64,000 nt of DNA. Origin: Silene latifolia. Lineage: Eukaryota > Streptophyta > Magnoliopsida > Caryophyllales > Caryophyllaceae. Under the pieces are notes generated by a model. It worked only from the letters and a program-made list of their open reading frames with translations, made no database searches and was not told the origin of the DNA. Position numbers and translations under genes: made by a program. The stretch spans positions 596,658 through 660,657 of the forward strand of contig NC_133538.1 in assembly GCF_048544455.1 (NCBI RefSeq). Reading direction: 5' to 3'. Shown here piece by piece: positions 43,869-55,848 of this stretch (its first letter is position 1; every line of letters starts with the position of its first letter).

Positions 43869-46800
43869 ATGGCATTACAAGCAGCTTGTTTGGTGCCCTC
43901 CTCTGTTTTACTCCACAAAGAGGTACTTTCCCTCTAAGCTTGTGATTTCAACAATCGTGTTCAATTGGTTTTAGGATGAAATCTCATTTACCAATTTGCA
44001 TGTGTGGCATGTTTTTTGTTTAATATAACAGGGTAAATATGGTAGCTTTAAGAAGACATCTTTTCTTGGTGTTCCAGTGTCGGACCATTTGAAAGCTGAA
44101 GCTCATTTCCCCTCTCTCAGGATTAAGGTCAGCCATCAATTTTGTTAGTTGACGAATTGGGTAATATTCCCTCGTCCCGGTCATTTGTTTACCTATTACA
44201 TTTTGGGTGTCTCGGTCAATTGTTCACACCTTCCTTAAATGCAAGCCTACCTCCAATGCGTCCAGCCCCCTCCCCTGCCGGCTGCCACCCCATTCCCAGT
44301 CAATCTAAATTTTCATAAACCCTAATTTTATCTATCCCAATTTAATTTACATTTTGTCAAATGTTGGGAACCCTGAATTGGAATTAAATTCCGTAATTGA
44401 GACATTTTAAGTGTTTGAGAACTCCTAAAATTTGGAATTGGAATTGACTCAATTCCTTATCAATTCCAAGCTAGTTAAAATATGGGGTTTCAAATACCTA
44501 CCATATGGTAGTCATTTCAATTCCATCACTTCTTACATTTTATTTTGTGACGCAAATTTCATCAAAATATTTTTATTTATGATATTTTTTCCAATCGCAA
44601 ATATTTTCCGAGACAATATTTAATTTTTTCAAATATAAAATATCCAATGACCTCGACCCATATCCGTCTAGCCCAAGTTCAATTCCAATTCCACGGGTTT
44701 CCCAAACGCAATTTTGGAATTGGATTTGGAATTGAATTCAAACATTTGAATTTCTACAATTGAAATCTGAAATTAATTCCGTATTTCCAAACATTACCTT
44801 ACGTACTTGATATGAAAATGGTTGCATAATCAATTAATAAAGTTAGAATTAGGAATTATTAAATGCTTAATATGAGAATTAAGATTCATAAATGAGTAAT
44901 TGGTGCGGATTTGATTAATTTTTCAGAAGAAGAAAAGAGAGAGTTTGGTTTTTTTTAGACAAGGGTAAGGAATGAAAGATTTATGGAAAAAAGTCCATGA
45001 ATGAGCAAAACTTGTCCATGAAAGAGCAACTACTGCTTTTTATGTGCAATATGATCTTCTACACTCAATTTAGTCCACTTGTGATCTGATAATTGACCCA
45101 TTCTCTTTCTTTGGTCTTTGTGCCAAAACCCAAACAATTGACGGGACAGAGGGAGTACATATAATTGATTAAATGGTTTACTCCCTACTAGTTAGCGTTG
45201 ATAGATGACATCCCAGCCTTCAGTTTAGGAGGTGGTGTCATTTTGAAAATCAGCAGGCAATGTAACATGCAGTTGAATATATGTGGAACTAATTTGTATG
45301 GCTTATATCTCCGCAAATTACGGTCTGCACCAACACTTGCGCAAGCAAAACCTTGGTCATTCATCCAGTGCTGTTTGCTTTTTCTTTTCTCTGGTTAGTC
45401 GCTAGTCTGCTAACGAATTCTTTGATTTCAGCAATCTCGAACTGGGATTATCAGAGCCCAAACCGTGACTGCATCCCCATCGATTAGCCAAGCAACGTCT
45501 GGTGACAAGAAGACCCTAAGAAAGGGTAATGTCATAATTACAGGGGCCTCATCTGGGTTAGGCTTGGCCACAGCCAAGTCTCTAGCCTTGTTAGGAAATT
45601 GGCATGTAACCATGGCTTGCAGGGATTTCCTAAAGGCAGAAAAGGCTGCCAAGAGAGTTGGAATACCTAAAGACAACTACACAATCATGCATCTTGACCT
45701 TGCCTCCCTTGAAAGTGTTCGACAGTTTGTTGATAACTTCCGTCGTTCTGGTCAATCACTTGATGTTTTGGTCTGTAATGCTGCGGTCTATTTGCCTACT
45801 GCCAAGGAACCTACTTTCACTGCTGAAGGGTTTGAGCTTAGTGTTGGAACCAACCATCTCGGACATTTTCTTTTGGCAAGGTTGCTCCTTGATGATTTGA
45901 AGCAATCTGATTATCCATCAAAGCGTCTTATTATTGTTGGATCCATTACAGGTACCTGATTCTCACTTTATGGAAGAATGATTGATCACTTATGATTTTA
46001 TGTCATTTTAATTAATATTCGGGGCATTACTTAGACGGCCTTGTATACTCCATATAATTTTAGTATAAACACTGTGTAGTAGTGCTTTACAATGATATTC
46101 CTGAATCATGGCATAACACAATACTAGCTTCAGACGTGATTATATTGCTTGCTCGATAATAGGAAACACGAATACGATAGCTGGGAATGTACCGCCAAAG
46201 GCAAACCTCGGCGATTTGAGAGGACTTTCAGGAGGGTTGAATGGAGTAAACACCTCACCCATGATTGATGGAGGTGAATTTGATGGAGCAAAAGCATACA
46301 AAGACAGCAAAGTCTGCAACATGCTCACGATGCAAGAGTTCCATAGGCAATTCCATGAAGAAACAGGGGTCACCTTCGCTTCTCTTTACCCGGGTTGCAT
46401 TGCTGAAACCGGTCTGTTCAGAAATCATGTAGCATTGTTCAGAACACTTTTCCCTCCATTCCAGAAGTACATCACCAAAGGTTATGTTTCTGAAGAGGAA
46501 GCCGGCAATAGGCTTGCCCAGGTTAGTGTGTTGAAATTTGCCTGTGACCATTCTGAAGATGTTATAAATTATATCGTGCAGTGACATCAGAATGCTTTAG
46601 AATTTATAAATGTCTCGCTAAAATTTCTGCGTTTCATAAAAATACGAAATAGTAATTACTTGCTGCAACATTTAGAAATACTCTCACCTCAAATTGTTTC
46701 CATCATAGGGGTAGGCTGTGTTACTGGCGGACTCAGAAAATCCTGTTTTCGGTATCTTACCAAGTACTAATTTTATACACTCAATGACTAGGCAACATGC

Positions 46801-47138
46801 ACAAATGAGTTTATTCTTCCAGTGTTCGGACACAAAAAGCCACGAGTTATACCCGCCAATGGGCTGGCTAAGCAATATATCTCTCCTCTTACTGCACCAT
46901 AGACGGAAGTTTTGAGTCATTGGCGTAATGTTTTCAGTGTTGACTTGTACAGAAACTGATAGCTGTGTGTTTATAACAGGTGGTGAGTGATCCGAGCTTG
47001 ACGAAATCTGGGGTTTACTGGAGCTGGAACAATAATTCTAATTCGTTTGAGAACCAGTTGTCTAAAGAAGCCAGTGATGCAGAGAAAGCCAGAAAGTTGT
47101 GGGAAGTTAGTGAAAAGTTGGTTGGATTGGCATCATAG
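43869..47138 (+). CDS. POR: NADPH:protochlorophyllide oxidoreductase, chloroplast (5 exons)
   Basis: This enzyme uses light and NADPH to reduce protochlorophyllide to chlorophyllide in plastids. Exons are 43869-43922, 44032-44127, 45432-45951, 46163-46521 and 46980-47138, all GT/AG. Together they encode 395 residues (usual length about 400), with no stop or frameshift. Residues 1 to about 60 ([19 protein letters not shown]... to IIRAQT) look like a chloroplast transit peptide. The NADPH-binding TGASSGLG is at 87-94 and VCNAAVY follows. The catalytic pair YKDSK is Tyr269/Lys273 (Tyr275/Lys279 of pea POR). [12 protein letters not shown] and the C-terminal SGVYWSWN are also typical. The start is the first ATG, in AACCAATGGC context. 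Intron 2 is long because of inserted elements. Five exons match known plant POR genes; I cannot say whether it is the A, B or C type. Confidence 0.97.
44167..45155. mobile_element. Stowaway-like element in POR intron 2
   Basis: The inverted ends TTCCCTCGTCCCGGTCATTTG (44167) and CAAACAATTGACGGGACAGAGGGAG (to 45155) have the CTCCCTC-type terminus of Stowaway (Tc1/mariner) MITEs and are bounded by TA on both sides (44165-44166, 45156-45157). At 989 bp it is far longer than a usual Stowaway, because another element lies inside it. Confidence 0.65.
44356..44802. mobile_element. Nested MITE-like sequence rich in AATTGGAATT
   Basis: A left end CAAATGTTGGGAACCCTG and a right end CCGTATTTCCAAACATTACC are loosely inverted. 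The interior repeats AATTGGAATT and AATTCCAATTCC on opposite strands (for example 44379, 44436, 44676, 44717). It sits inside the Stowaway-like element. Class and exact edges are uncertain. Confidence 0.45.
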
Positions 47139-48002
47139 ATTTTTTAGCTGTAGGTTTGGTTGAAGCCAAAGCTACAGAAGCAGTGTACTCAGTAGACCGA
47201 TAGTGTTGCGGGAATTGTCCTGCTTAATCAGAGATGTGAAAATATTACAGTACAAAAGTAATGGAAACAAGAGAATATCTCATTTGAGTTTCGTGTTCAT
47301 TCTTTTTGTGCTTGTACTGCTGTTGATGTCTTGTTCATTGTTTCCCAGTTACCAGGGTTGAGCTGAAATTTAGGCAATGAGAGTAGCGAAACTTATCGAA
47401 AACTGTTTTGGTTTAACTCAATCAATAATTTCTGTTACTAGTAGCCAGTCATCTTTAACTGATCTGAAGAATGATCCAATATCAGCAACTGCAGTTAAAA
47501 TTTACAAGCCCTGGTATGAACTCTCATGAAAACTAGAAGTACTCATTCATGAATGATTCAATATATGTTTCGTTACCTGATTTTTTTTTTTTTCCATGGG
47601 AGCCTAAAACTCATTATGCAACGACGCAAGGTGTCGCACTAGATAAATGACTGTAGATGAAACTTACTGGAGAATGAAGTGAAGAGTGCATGCGTGAACA
47701 AAGTATTGTAGAGCTGAGATTAGTAAATAAGTGTTTTGTCCTGCAACTACAATTGACCAGTCTCCTAGGTTGTACAAGTAAACCGCCATACAAAATGGAT
47801 GATAATAAACAGGATAAACTAGGTTCGCGAAAATGAAGACAAAATGGTAAGAGGCCTTAACTTTTCTCCATCTTATCTCAACATTCTGGTCTCTCCGTAA
47901 CGAGGCAGTCTTTCGAGGAAAGAAAATAAATTGGGATGGCATCGTGAGAGGTTAAACAATGGCTTAAATATGAACTGTAAGGTTGGATACTGAATAGAGG
48001 GA
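47139..48002. other. POR 3' untranslated region and downstream spacer
   Basis: The POR 3' UTR probably runs to about 47350 (TG-rich sequence with TTGTA motifs). No further gene is seen. A T-run lies at 47580-47594. Confidence 0.5.
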
Positions 48003-48463
48003 TTGTCCAAGTGGCTTAAGGAAGATGTTGAAGGGAAGTACGGCATCCAAGGCAATTGTCATTGTATTCGAGTCAGATGGCATCCGAACCCATTGTTACC
48101 TTTTGTTCGGATAATAATGGTGAATTTCAGAAATTGGCTCCCGTACTTGCTTCTAATGCTATCTCCCACCTTACCTCTCCACCTCACATCTCAGAACATA
48201 ATTGCTTTACTGAACCGACAACACTGGCCTTGCGCTCATCATGTTCCACTCGTCCTTTCCTTTGTCCTACTGGCCCTATGCTCTTCATTCCGCGGTTTAC
48301 CTCATTAACCGTATGCCTACTCCCAGGCTACACAACACTAGTCCTTATTCCCTTCTCTCGGCTCGGCTCGGCTCGCCTCCCAAACTTCATCCAAGGCAAT
48401 TGTCATTGTATTCGAGTGAAGGTGGACGCGGCTTCGAAATTGTTAGATGCGACGGTCTCTTAA
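48003..48463 (+). pseudogene. Reading-frame fragment split by copia integrase sequence
   Basis: The frame KWLKEDVEGKYGIQGNCHCI begins near 48009, and the same frame is taken up after the insert as VKVDAASKLLDATVS, ending in TAA at 48461-48463. The host fragment is not recognised. Between lie 314 bases (48074-48387) of copia integrase, plus strand: CSDNNGEFQKLAPVLASN, then, after a shift, YWPYALHSAVYLINRMPTPR. The 30 bases at 48044-48073 recur exactly at 48388-48417, flanking the insert. A 30-bp duplication is far too long for an LTR element. It points to repair-linked or LINE-type insertion of a fragment. Confidence 0.7.
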
Positions 48464-48927
48464 CATAAGACCAGCCCATTTACTAAAAGCCCAATATTTT
48501 AAAAAAAATCACATTAATATCCAAGAAACCAACTTCAACCCCACCACCCCACGTCTATATTATGCTCTTCACCTCCTTGTTTGTGTATCTGTTAACGAGG
48601 ATTCCATGCCATTGATACCACCGTAATGTCCGGCCTCAGACGCCAACTAGCCACTTCGCGTAACGCCATAACTCCTACACTCAAATATTTATCTCAAAAC
48701 CACGAATTTCTTAGTTAAAACATTCCGTTTTCAAATTAAAATTGGTAGTTAAAAATATGAACTTTGCCTGATAATAATTAAGCAACATTCTAAACTTGTA
48801 ACAAAAATAAACTTGTAACAACTTGACTTCTCTTCATAATAATATGAAGTTTTTTAGCTAAAATTGGGAGTTTTGAATTTAAAAATTTTAGATGCTTTAT
48901 AAACTAGTAAAAATTCTGAGTTAATTA
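48464..48927. other. Spacer left of Copia D, no gene seen
   Basis: AT-rich from 48690 on, with a more C-rich part at 48530-48640. No reading frame or RNA gene is supportable. Confidence 0.5.
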
Positions 48928-49067
48928 TGTGTGTAAAGAAATAGACGAAGATAGGGGAAAGATTTTTGTATTGCATTGACGTGCTTGATACAATGAGAAC
49001 GACAAGTATATATAGGTTTACAATCTTTACGAAACCCTATATTCTACCGACATAATATAAACGATAT

Positions 49068-50339
49068 TGTAATACCCGCCCTTTTAGGGACCCTTTGACC
49101 ATCGTTGACTGTCCTCGGGAACGGGAGTAATCTTAGAAAAGTATGCCAAAGCCTCTTTGAGCTACGTGTTAGGAGTGGTACTCGATAGAGTAGAGGCTAC
49201 TCGATCGAGTAGCTAGGGCACTCGATCGAGTAGGGGGTTACTCGATCGAGTATGTTGGGTACTCGATCGAGTGCCTGGTTTTCAGCGGGGGTTTTATATC
49301 GCGTTTTGTTAAATCCGCAAATCACTTTCGCCACTTTCCTCCTATCCTTCAGCCGCCTCTTTCCCTTCCCTTCACCTCAAAACCTCCATGGATGCCTTTT
49401 GAAGACTCTTGAGCCTTAGGAGAGCGTCCCTTGAGTCGGGTAGCGGTCTTTCGCCTTGTCTCTCCCCGTTAGGTATGTCATAATCATCATCCGTGCCTTT
49501 GTTTCCATAGTTAGGGTTTTGCTTGTAGTAATAGATATTTACATGATGGTAATAGGCTTTGCTTGTGCGCCGGATCTTTGTGTTTGTCGGCGTGGATTGG
49601 TTGCGGATGCGTAAAGGTAGGTTCGCCTGCTCGCCATTCGTAGATCGTCTAGTGTGTCGGTCGTTGTGATAGTATTGTGGTTGCTTGACATGGTAATTGT
49701 ATTGTGTTGTGGTGGTGGTTGTGATCGTTGTGATGGTTCTCGAGATGCGTTCTCGGGCCGAGTGGGGTCGCTTGGGGTGACTTCACGCCCTAGTTTCGCC
49801 TTCTGTGGAACCCGCCACAGAAGGGATGTGCACATTAATGAGCGGGGTTATCGCTCGTACGATGAGCGGGGCTTAGGTGGGAACGGTGCGGTCCCCCATC
49901 GGCGGGCTGGTCCAGGGGACGTCGATGTGAGGATGAGGATGTTGGTGTGTTGTGGTTGAGTGTGAGCCATTGGCATTGTTTTGTCTTGCTAGTTGTAGTC
50001 GTATTCGCTGTGTTGTATCTCAGTACTGACCTTGTGTGGTTGTTTGTTTGTTATGTGTCTGCCGTGATCCCTTATGGTGAGCAGTCGGTCTTAGCAGGAG
50101 TTGATGTCGTGGATAGCTGGAGTCCGGGCAGGGATGAGTCTTCACGAGATATGATGGTCATAGCGTGTAGTCCTTGAGTTGTACCCTGTATTGTATTTTG
50201 GTTTGAATCACTTGTAATATAACTTAATAGTTCTTTTATTGACGTTTGATAATTACTTTCCTCGGGCAACCGAGATTGTAACGCCCTTATATGCTAAGGA
50301 AGGCCTAGTTAAGGTTCCTCTGAATATCGGGGTGTTACA
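49068..50339 (+). repeat. Element C 5' LTR
   Basis: 1272 bp. The CTCGATCGAG array (49179-49272) is followed by GCGGGGGTTTTATATCGCG (about 49286), a possible TATA region. A pyrimidine-rich leader comes next and then a good splice donor (GTTAG/GTATGT at about 49472). The second LTR has the same order. Confidence 0.94.
49179..49272. repeat. CTCGATCGAG array in the element C 5' LTR
   Basis: Four exact ACTCGATCGAGT units about 20 bp apart, preceded by one unit with A for C (ACTCGATAGAGT). They end about 15-20 bases before the GCGGGGGTTTTATAT segment. Confidence 0.95.
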
Positions 50340-50342
50340 AAG

Positions 50343-50354
50343 TGGTATCAGAGC
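50343..50354 (+). other. Element C primer binding site
   Basis: TGGTATCAGAGC, initiator tRNA-Met type, three bases inside the 5' LTR. Confidence 0.92.
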
Positions 50355-52810
50355 GACGATTTTGGAACCTGTAACAAATGAACATAATGAACGTAGAGAG
50401 TCTAGTAAAATGAACCTGGTGTATGTGTAATGGGAGCCCCGGCTGATGCTAAATTTTGGGTGAGTAGGCGCCCTCATTTCAAAATCTTGGCCCCATGACA
50501 CTTAAGCCAGTCACACGGGATGGGAATGTGGAGTCCGTGTGTCTATATGTGCTATGTATGTTAATTGTGCCGGAGCTACCTCCGGTTAAGTTTGTTAGAA
50601 TAAATAGAGGTGTGATAGTAATGTTTGGGCCGAGTATGGTAATTATTGACGAGGTTATCAAAGCTCGTTGGATGATTAGTGAGCTTATAGAATAGCTAGG
50701 AGCTATGTGACGAGATTATACGTCATGGAGATGCGTGAAAGTGTGAATTTGAATGTGTAATATGAATAGCGAACACGTAGGTGTTTGTCATAAAATTTAT
50801 GATGACGGAAGTTGTAAGTGAACTTGTAGATCCTACCGCGGTGACTATAATGATAATTATAGTATGGATGAGTAATAATTCGAATCACGGGATGTGGTAA
50901 TGTGTATATGCTTCGCTATTTAGTTGAAATTTTCCGCTGCGTAATATTTGATTTAGGCAAAGTAAATTGCTTATGATAGAATGTGAAACATGGTAGATTA
51001 GTTTGTTTTGAAAAGTACGCATTTATGCAATACGTGAAAGAATGAACTCATATTAGTTTAAATGTTTCAATTTAGTAGTAATATACATAAAGTAAGCTTA
51101 AATGTAGTATGATGGTGTGATTATGTTTACTTTAACGTCGGTGAAAGGTAAACCGAGTAGGGTAAAGGTTGTAGTGTACGTGGGATAAGCTTCATTTGTT
51201 TGGCAATATGGTAGACTTTGTTCATAATGGTAATACGTGAATAAATTTGATAATGAGTGCCGAATTCCGAACTTAGTGGGAATCGACACGCAGTGTTGTT
51301 TTTGCAGGAATCTTCAAGTTACTTCGTACTTTTGATCGAGCACTTAGCCATACTTGACCGAGTGCGAGTGCGTACTAGACCGAGTAGACCTCACTCGATC
51401 TAGTCAGGAGGCTATAACGTCGGAATGTGGGAAAATTCCTGCAGTTACTCGATGATTTAGCTCCTACTCGATCGAGTAGGGTGGTACTCGATCGAGTACC
51501 CCAGGCACTCGATCGAGTAGGTTCTTGTGCGGATTCCTACGGTTTTCTTAAAACCCTTCACCTTTCTATTTCTTCTTCTTATTCCTCCATATTTCGGCAC
51601 AACCATCCTATATCACTCTTAAATCCCTTAATCTCTCCCAAATCCTCTCTTTCTCTTGGGTTAGTAGTGATTCTTGGGGTCGATTTTCCTTGTTTAATTC
51701 GTTTCTTTGCTCTACTAATCAATCAAGGTAAGTTATTCTTCTCAATTTATGTGATATGTTACTTTGAATGTGTTAGAATGAGGAGGTAATCTGAAATTTT
51801 CGATTCACATGATGTAATAGTTGCTTTAGATAGTTGAAACATGATTCATATGCCTCTTTTCCATGTTTGTTGGTGATTAATTGCTGTAGATTAGATTAGA
51901 AAAGTTGCAAAGATGAAATCGAAATTTCTAGGGTTACAAATTTGAAAATTGATTTTTGATTGTTCTACATTGATTAGGTGATGGAATTAAGTATTATACA
52001 TTGTTTATATCATGTGGAAAGGTGAATTCTGATGATTATCACCTTAGAAAGTTGCCTTAAAACTACGTCTTAAAAGTGCCTTATGGGAAATTCGTGACTT
52101 AGAATTGGAAAATTGAAGTGGTAATTGACAATATAAGTATAAATTGAACTTCAATATAATAATAGAAACAATGATTGATGAATACATGCCACAATTTTCA
52201 CAGCTGTAAAGACCGTCTGAAAATTTTGATTGAGTTGTTTTACATAATAGTGAAGAGTGATATTGATTTGTCATAAATTATTCTTTCTCTTGCATTAGTG
52301 ACATGTAGTTTGCAATGTAAATGGAACGACCTTTAGAAGCATGCTAGGATATTCAAATTGCTGAGTATATGTGTCCACATGCCAAACTTTCGTAATTATG
52401 GTTTATAAGTGGCTACAAACTGAGATCATATGATAAAATTGAGGAAACTATTGATGAAATATGAATACCTAGCGAAACATCTAAGCTTAATGACATGAAC
52501 TATGAGCCTCGAGTATGGAATTGGTTAACGAGTTAGTGAAGTTGCCAATTATATAAAACTCGAATTGTATGAAGTGTATGCCTACATGTTTTATACAAAT
52601 TGCTTGAACTTGTATGTCAAAAAAAAAAATTGGAAACTGTTGATAAACATGTGCACTTATCTTAATATTCAAGTTTAATAACATGAATTATGTGCTTCAC
52701 ATGTCAAAATTGTTGGAAAATTGTGTGCTTAGCTGGATATGTGAATTCAAGTTACATGAAATAAGTGTTTGGATGTTTATAGAAGTTGTTTGGACTTATG
52801 CCTAGAACAG
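50355..52810 (+). other. Element C 5' internal region
   Basis: No gag frame. From 50670 to 51290 it is AT-rich. At 51462-51520 there is a CTCGATCGAG cluster, followed by a TTTTCTTAAAACCC segment, a pyrimidine-rich leader (51556-51720) and a strong donor (CAAG/GTAAGT at about 51727). The order copies that of the LTR and may be an internal promoter with an intron before the ORF. From 51735 to 52768 it is AT-rich and intron-like. Confidence 0.5.
51335..51522. repeat. CTCGATCGAG cluster inside element C (upstream of ORF)
   Basis: Three exact ACTCGATCGAGTA units at 51469-51520. Weaker relatives precede them (TTGATCGAGCAC at about 51332, ACTCGATCTAGTC at about 51393, ACTCGATGATTTAG at about 51447). 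Confidence 0.9.
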
Positions 52811-54376
52811 ATGCCGAGACTAAACCTTGGAACCCGTCAGAGTAAACGGGGAAGGGTTGATCCACTTGAGAGGGGGGAGGCTAGTGGACCGGTAGTACCC
52901 GCGGTCTCCGAGTACCCTTCTGTTGTCTTCGTTGACTTTAAGCAAAGAGAGCGTTTTGTAGCTTTACAAAAACGCAAGATGAGACCCACAAAGTGTATAG
53001 ACACCGGTGTGCTAGAGGAGTTGGAAATAGAGACGGATGTCCGTCATATATTCGAGACCTTGGGTTTTATTGGTTTGTACCGGCTGAGGAAGCACACTTA
53101 CCCTTTTCTTACCCTAGAATTTATGAGTTCCTTTAACTATGACCCGTAGGTCGACCGTGGAGTTCAGACTAATGAATACCAGTTTCCTTTTGACCATGGA
53201 TTTGTTTGCCTCTCACCTTGGGTTGGCCAAGCCTCCCAAGGACTCCATCACCGACATTCCAGCTGAGTGCGGCGTCTGCCGCCTAATGCCTTGCTTGACT
53301 GGGAAGCAAGCTCCCACCGCGAGCAATATGCTGATTAATGACGTTCAGCACATCACTTTGAGAATCTTTCTCCGTTCCCTCTCAAACCTCCTCTATGATC
53401 GAAAAGATATCAGTAAGTTGAATAACCATGAGGTCTTGCTTTTGATGTCGTACCTCAATCCGGAGCGGGCCAAGAAAGTGGTCTTTAATGCTCCTTCCAT
53501 AGTGTGTGCTGCTCTTGCCTTGATGGCTTCCTCTACTTCTCGGTACCTGAGCTGTGGTGCCATTGCCACTCGGTTAGCTGAAAAGCTAACCTCCTTTGAG
53601 GCTTCTTCAGCATACGTGCCTCTAGCTACCCCTGTGCCTACCATGGATCGTGAGTACTATCTCGACCTGAAATGGTTGAGAACCTTGGCTGACGGTAGCC
53701 TAGCGTGGAGGGTGCTTGGCATGAGTTGGATGAAGATTCCGCTCTCCGAGCACCTCCCGCCCACGAGCCCTTGGAGCCGGCAGTGGTGACCGTGGATGGG
53801 GACGATGAGGAGGAGGAGGAGGAGGATGAGGACATACCCCGCCAGCTACGAGACCTATCTCATTGATGGCACGATCCTCCGGAGATGCCGGAGCCGACGA
53901 AGGGCGAGAATGCGGAAGTTCGAGGGGTGGGGAGACCCAGAGTGGTGAGGGGACCCCGTCGAGTGAGGGAGAGGGCCCCGAGGCTAGGCCACAGCCAGTA
54001 GCACCACCACGAAGAAGAACCCTTCCCATGCTACCCTTACCTTGACACCCCGGAGACGCGATCCAGTTACCTGGCGGAGAGAGTGTCATCTACCTTGACA
54101 CTCCGGAACATGCACGAGGTGGCGTACGCCCAGGGGATAGGGACCGAGGGACCGCATCCAGTCTGGTGGAGTGGCGTTGGGGATTACTCGGGGGTTTTCC
54201 ATTCCTACGGGGTGGAACAAATCGACATGGGGAGCACCTCGGTCCTTTCCTTATGGAGGCTTGACGCCTTGGTACGTGGGCCCGGGAGCAGGAGCAGGGG
54301 GTGATGCGGGAGTAGGTTCATCTGGAGGTGGTGGTGGTGATGATGAGGTGATGTTCGAGCAGCAGCAGCAGGAGTG
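52811..54376 (+). pseudogene. ATHILA ORF-1-like gene in element C, frameshifted
   Basis: Begins at an ATG at 52811 (MPRLNLGTRQSKRGRVDP). The segment VRHIFETLGFIGLYRLRKHTY followed by FLTLEFMSSF, and after a one-base shift near 53145 TVEFRLMNTSFLLTMDLFASH, matches the pattern of the Arabidopsis retrotransposon ORF-1 (ATHILA) family, whose function is unknown. A second shift near 53780 leads through an acidic stretch (DGDDEEEEEEDEDIP) to a third frame with GDYSGVFHSYGVEQIDMGS and a Gly/Gln-rich end at 54376. The last part resembles the ORF of element E (GDDSRVFHLYGVTPTEFGQ). It is the only coding sequence of the element, where gag-pol would normally be. The family call is by pattern only. Confidence 0.65.
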
Positions 54377-55835
54377 ATACTCCTTGTTTTTATCTTCGTT
54401 CGTGATTGTTGATAGTAGTTGATGTTAGCTGGTAGTATTGTTGTTAGACCCTGGTAGTTGTTTCCTTTTGTTTTGAGACTTAGTTGGATCTGTATGATTG
54501 GCCATAAGGCCGAATGTGATATTCTAACTGTTTGCAGGGTATTAGAAGTCGGGGAGTCGTCCCGACTCGATTTTATATGTCAAGTATGCGCATTGGTGTT
54601 AGCTCGTGACAGATTTATGAGGGGTTGGCCTGTAGGTACTCGATAGAGTACCCCGTACTCTATCGAGTAGCTGCAGGATGACATGAGAAAAAGCATTCTG
54701 ATCTCGGGCTACTCGATCGAGTAGCCAAGACACTCGATCGAGTAGCATGGCACTCGATCGAGTACCTAAACATACTCGATCGAGTGACACTGTTACAGGA
54801 GGTTTTTGAAAATTAAAAGTGTTCAATTGTTTTATAATTACGATCTTAATGATTAAAGCAGTTGTGAGTGCATAGTAACACATTTGAACCGTTAATTTCA
54901 TATGTTACAAGTCATGATTGAAGTTTTATAAGCGTATTTGTCACAATTAGTGAGGCGATAATAATTTCTTGTTGCTTTTATTTTGTATGCGCCTTTTTAC
55001 GACCTATTTATCAGAGTTGTAGCTTCTCGTACTTTTGTGCTTACCATATTAATATATGTTATCAATCGGTGGCTTGTTATTCCGGTGACATGTGTATGAT
55101 TTTAATTTAACGAGTGTATAATTAGTGAGTAATGTCCATAATAAATAATATGGTTATCTTTAATGATTAGGATACAAGTAGTAAATTATGTACGTGATAA
55201 TTTGGGGTGGTGAACTTCGGGGACGAAGTTCCTTTTTAGAGGGGAAGAGTAATGTCGCGGAATAAAAAGGTTGTTTTGAATAATGTCTTGCTCGTTCATA
55301 ATGTTGTTAATAGTTGTTTGTAATATTGTTGGTATCATGTATGGATAATGTTTTGCGTGTTTATAACATTGTCGGTAGTTGTTTAAAATGTTGTTGATGT
55401 TATGACCTGCCTTAGCATAACGAATTATCTTAGTCCTTTAAAATGAAAGTGAGTGTGGTTGTATGTTTCATTATGATGGAATCACGTTGCCAAATAACAG
55501 GGCGGTAGTAGTCACACCACATGAAAGTTGATATGAGACATGTTCCGTTTGACAATTTGATAATTGTTATGGTATGTTGGGAGATCACGAGTGACGTTTC
55601 GCATTGCGCGTTGAATGTTTTATATATATATACAAAATAAAGGTTAATCGTGATAAAGTTTGCATGATAGTGGCAAGAGTCGATAGGTATATATGTGGTC
55701 GGTGATGATGATGACATGGGGGGGGGGATGGTATTTTCAAGAGGTATTGGTTTGGCCGGGAAGTTTGGTAAGGTCGCGTTGTTTCCATGTGAGCGGGAGA
55801 TAGGTGAGGTGAACTTCGGGGACGAAGTTCTTTTT
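54377..55835 (+). other. Element C 3' untranslated region
   Basis: AT-rich with no reading frame. It holds a CTCGATCGAG cluster (54632-54790). The segment GAACTTCGGGGACGAAGTTC occurs twice, at about 55213 and 55811, each followed by TTTTTA and a G-rich tract (AGAGGGGAAGA at 55238, the true PPT at 55836). The inner copy looks like a duplicated primer region. A run of nine G's lies at 55719-55727. Confidence 0.65.
54632..54790. repeat. CTCGATCGAG cluster in the element C 3' region
   Basis: Two variant units (ACTCGATAGAGT, ACTCTATCGAGT) at about 54639-54663 and four exact ACTCGATCGAGT units at 54713-54786. Confidence 0.93.
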
Positions 55836-55848
55836 AAGGGGGGAAGAC
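55836..55848 (+). other. Element C polypurine tract
   Basis: AAGGGGGGAAGAC directly before the 3' LTR, preceded by GGGGACGAAGTTCTTTTT as in Tekay-type elements. Confidence 0.9.

Noticed and set aside
45198..45398. 66-codon open frame inside POR intron 2
   Set aside because: It lies wholly within the intron, partly next to MITE sequence, and matches no known domain.
48001..48080. tRNA-like start (GGGATTGTCCAAGTGGCTTA)
   Set aside because: No matching acceptor stem, no T-loop and no B box at the right distance.
49539..49959. Open frames within the element C LTR on both strands
   Set aside because: They are not kept identically in the second LTR because small indels shift them, and no domain is visible.
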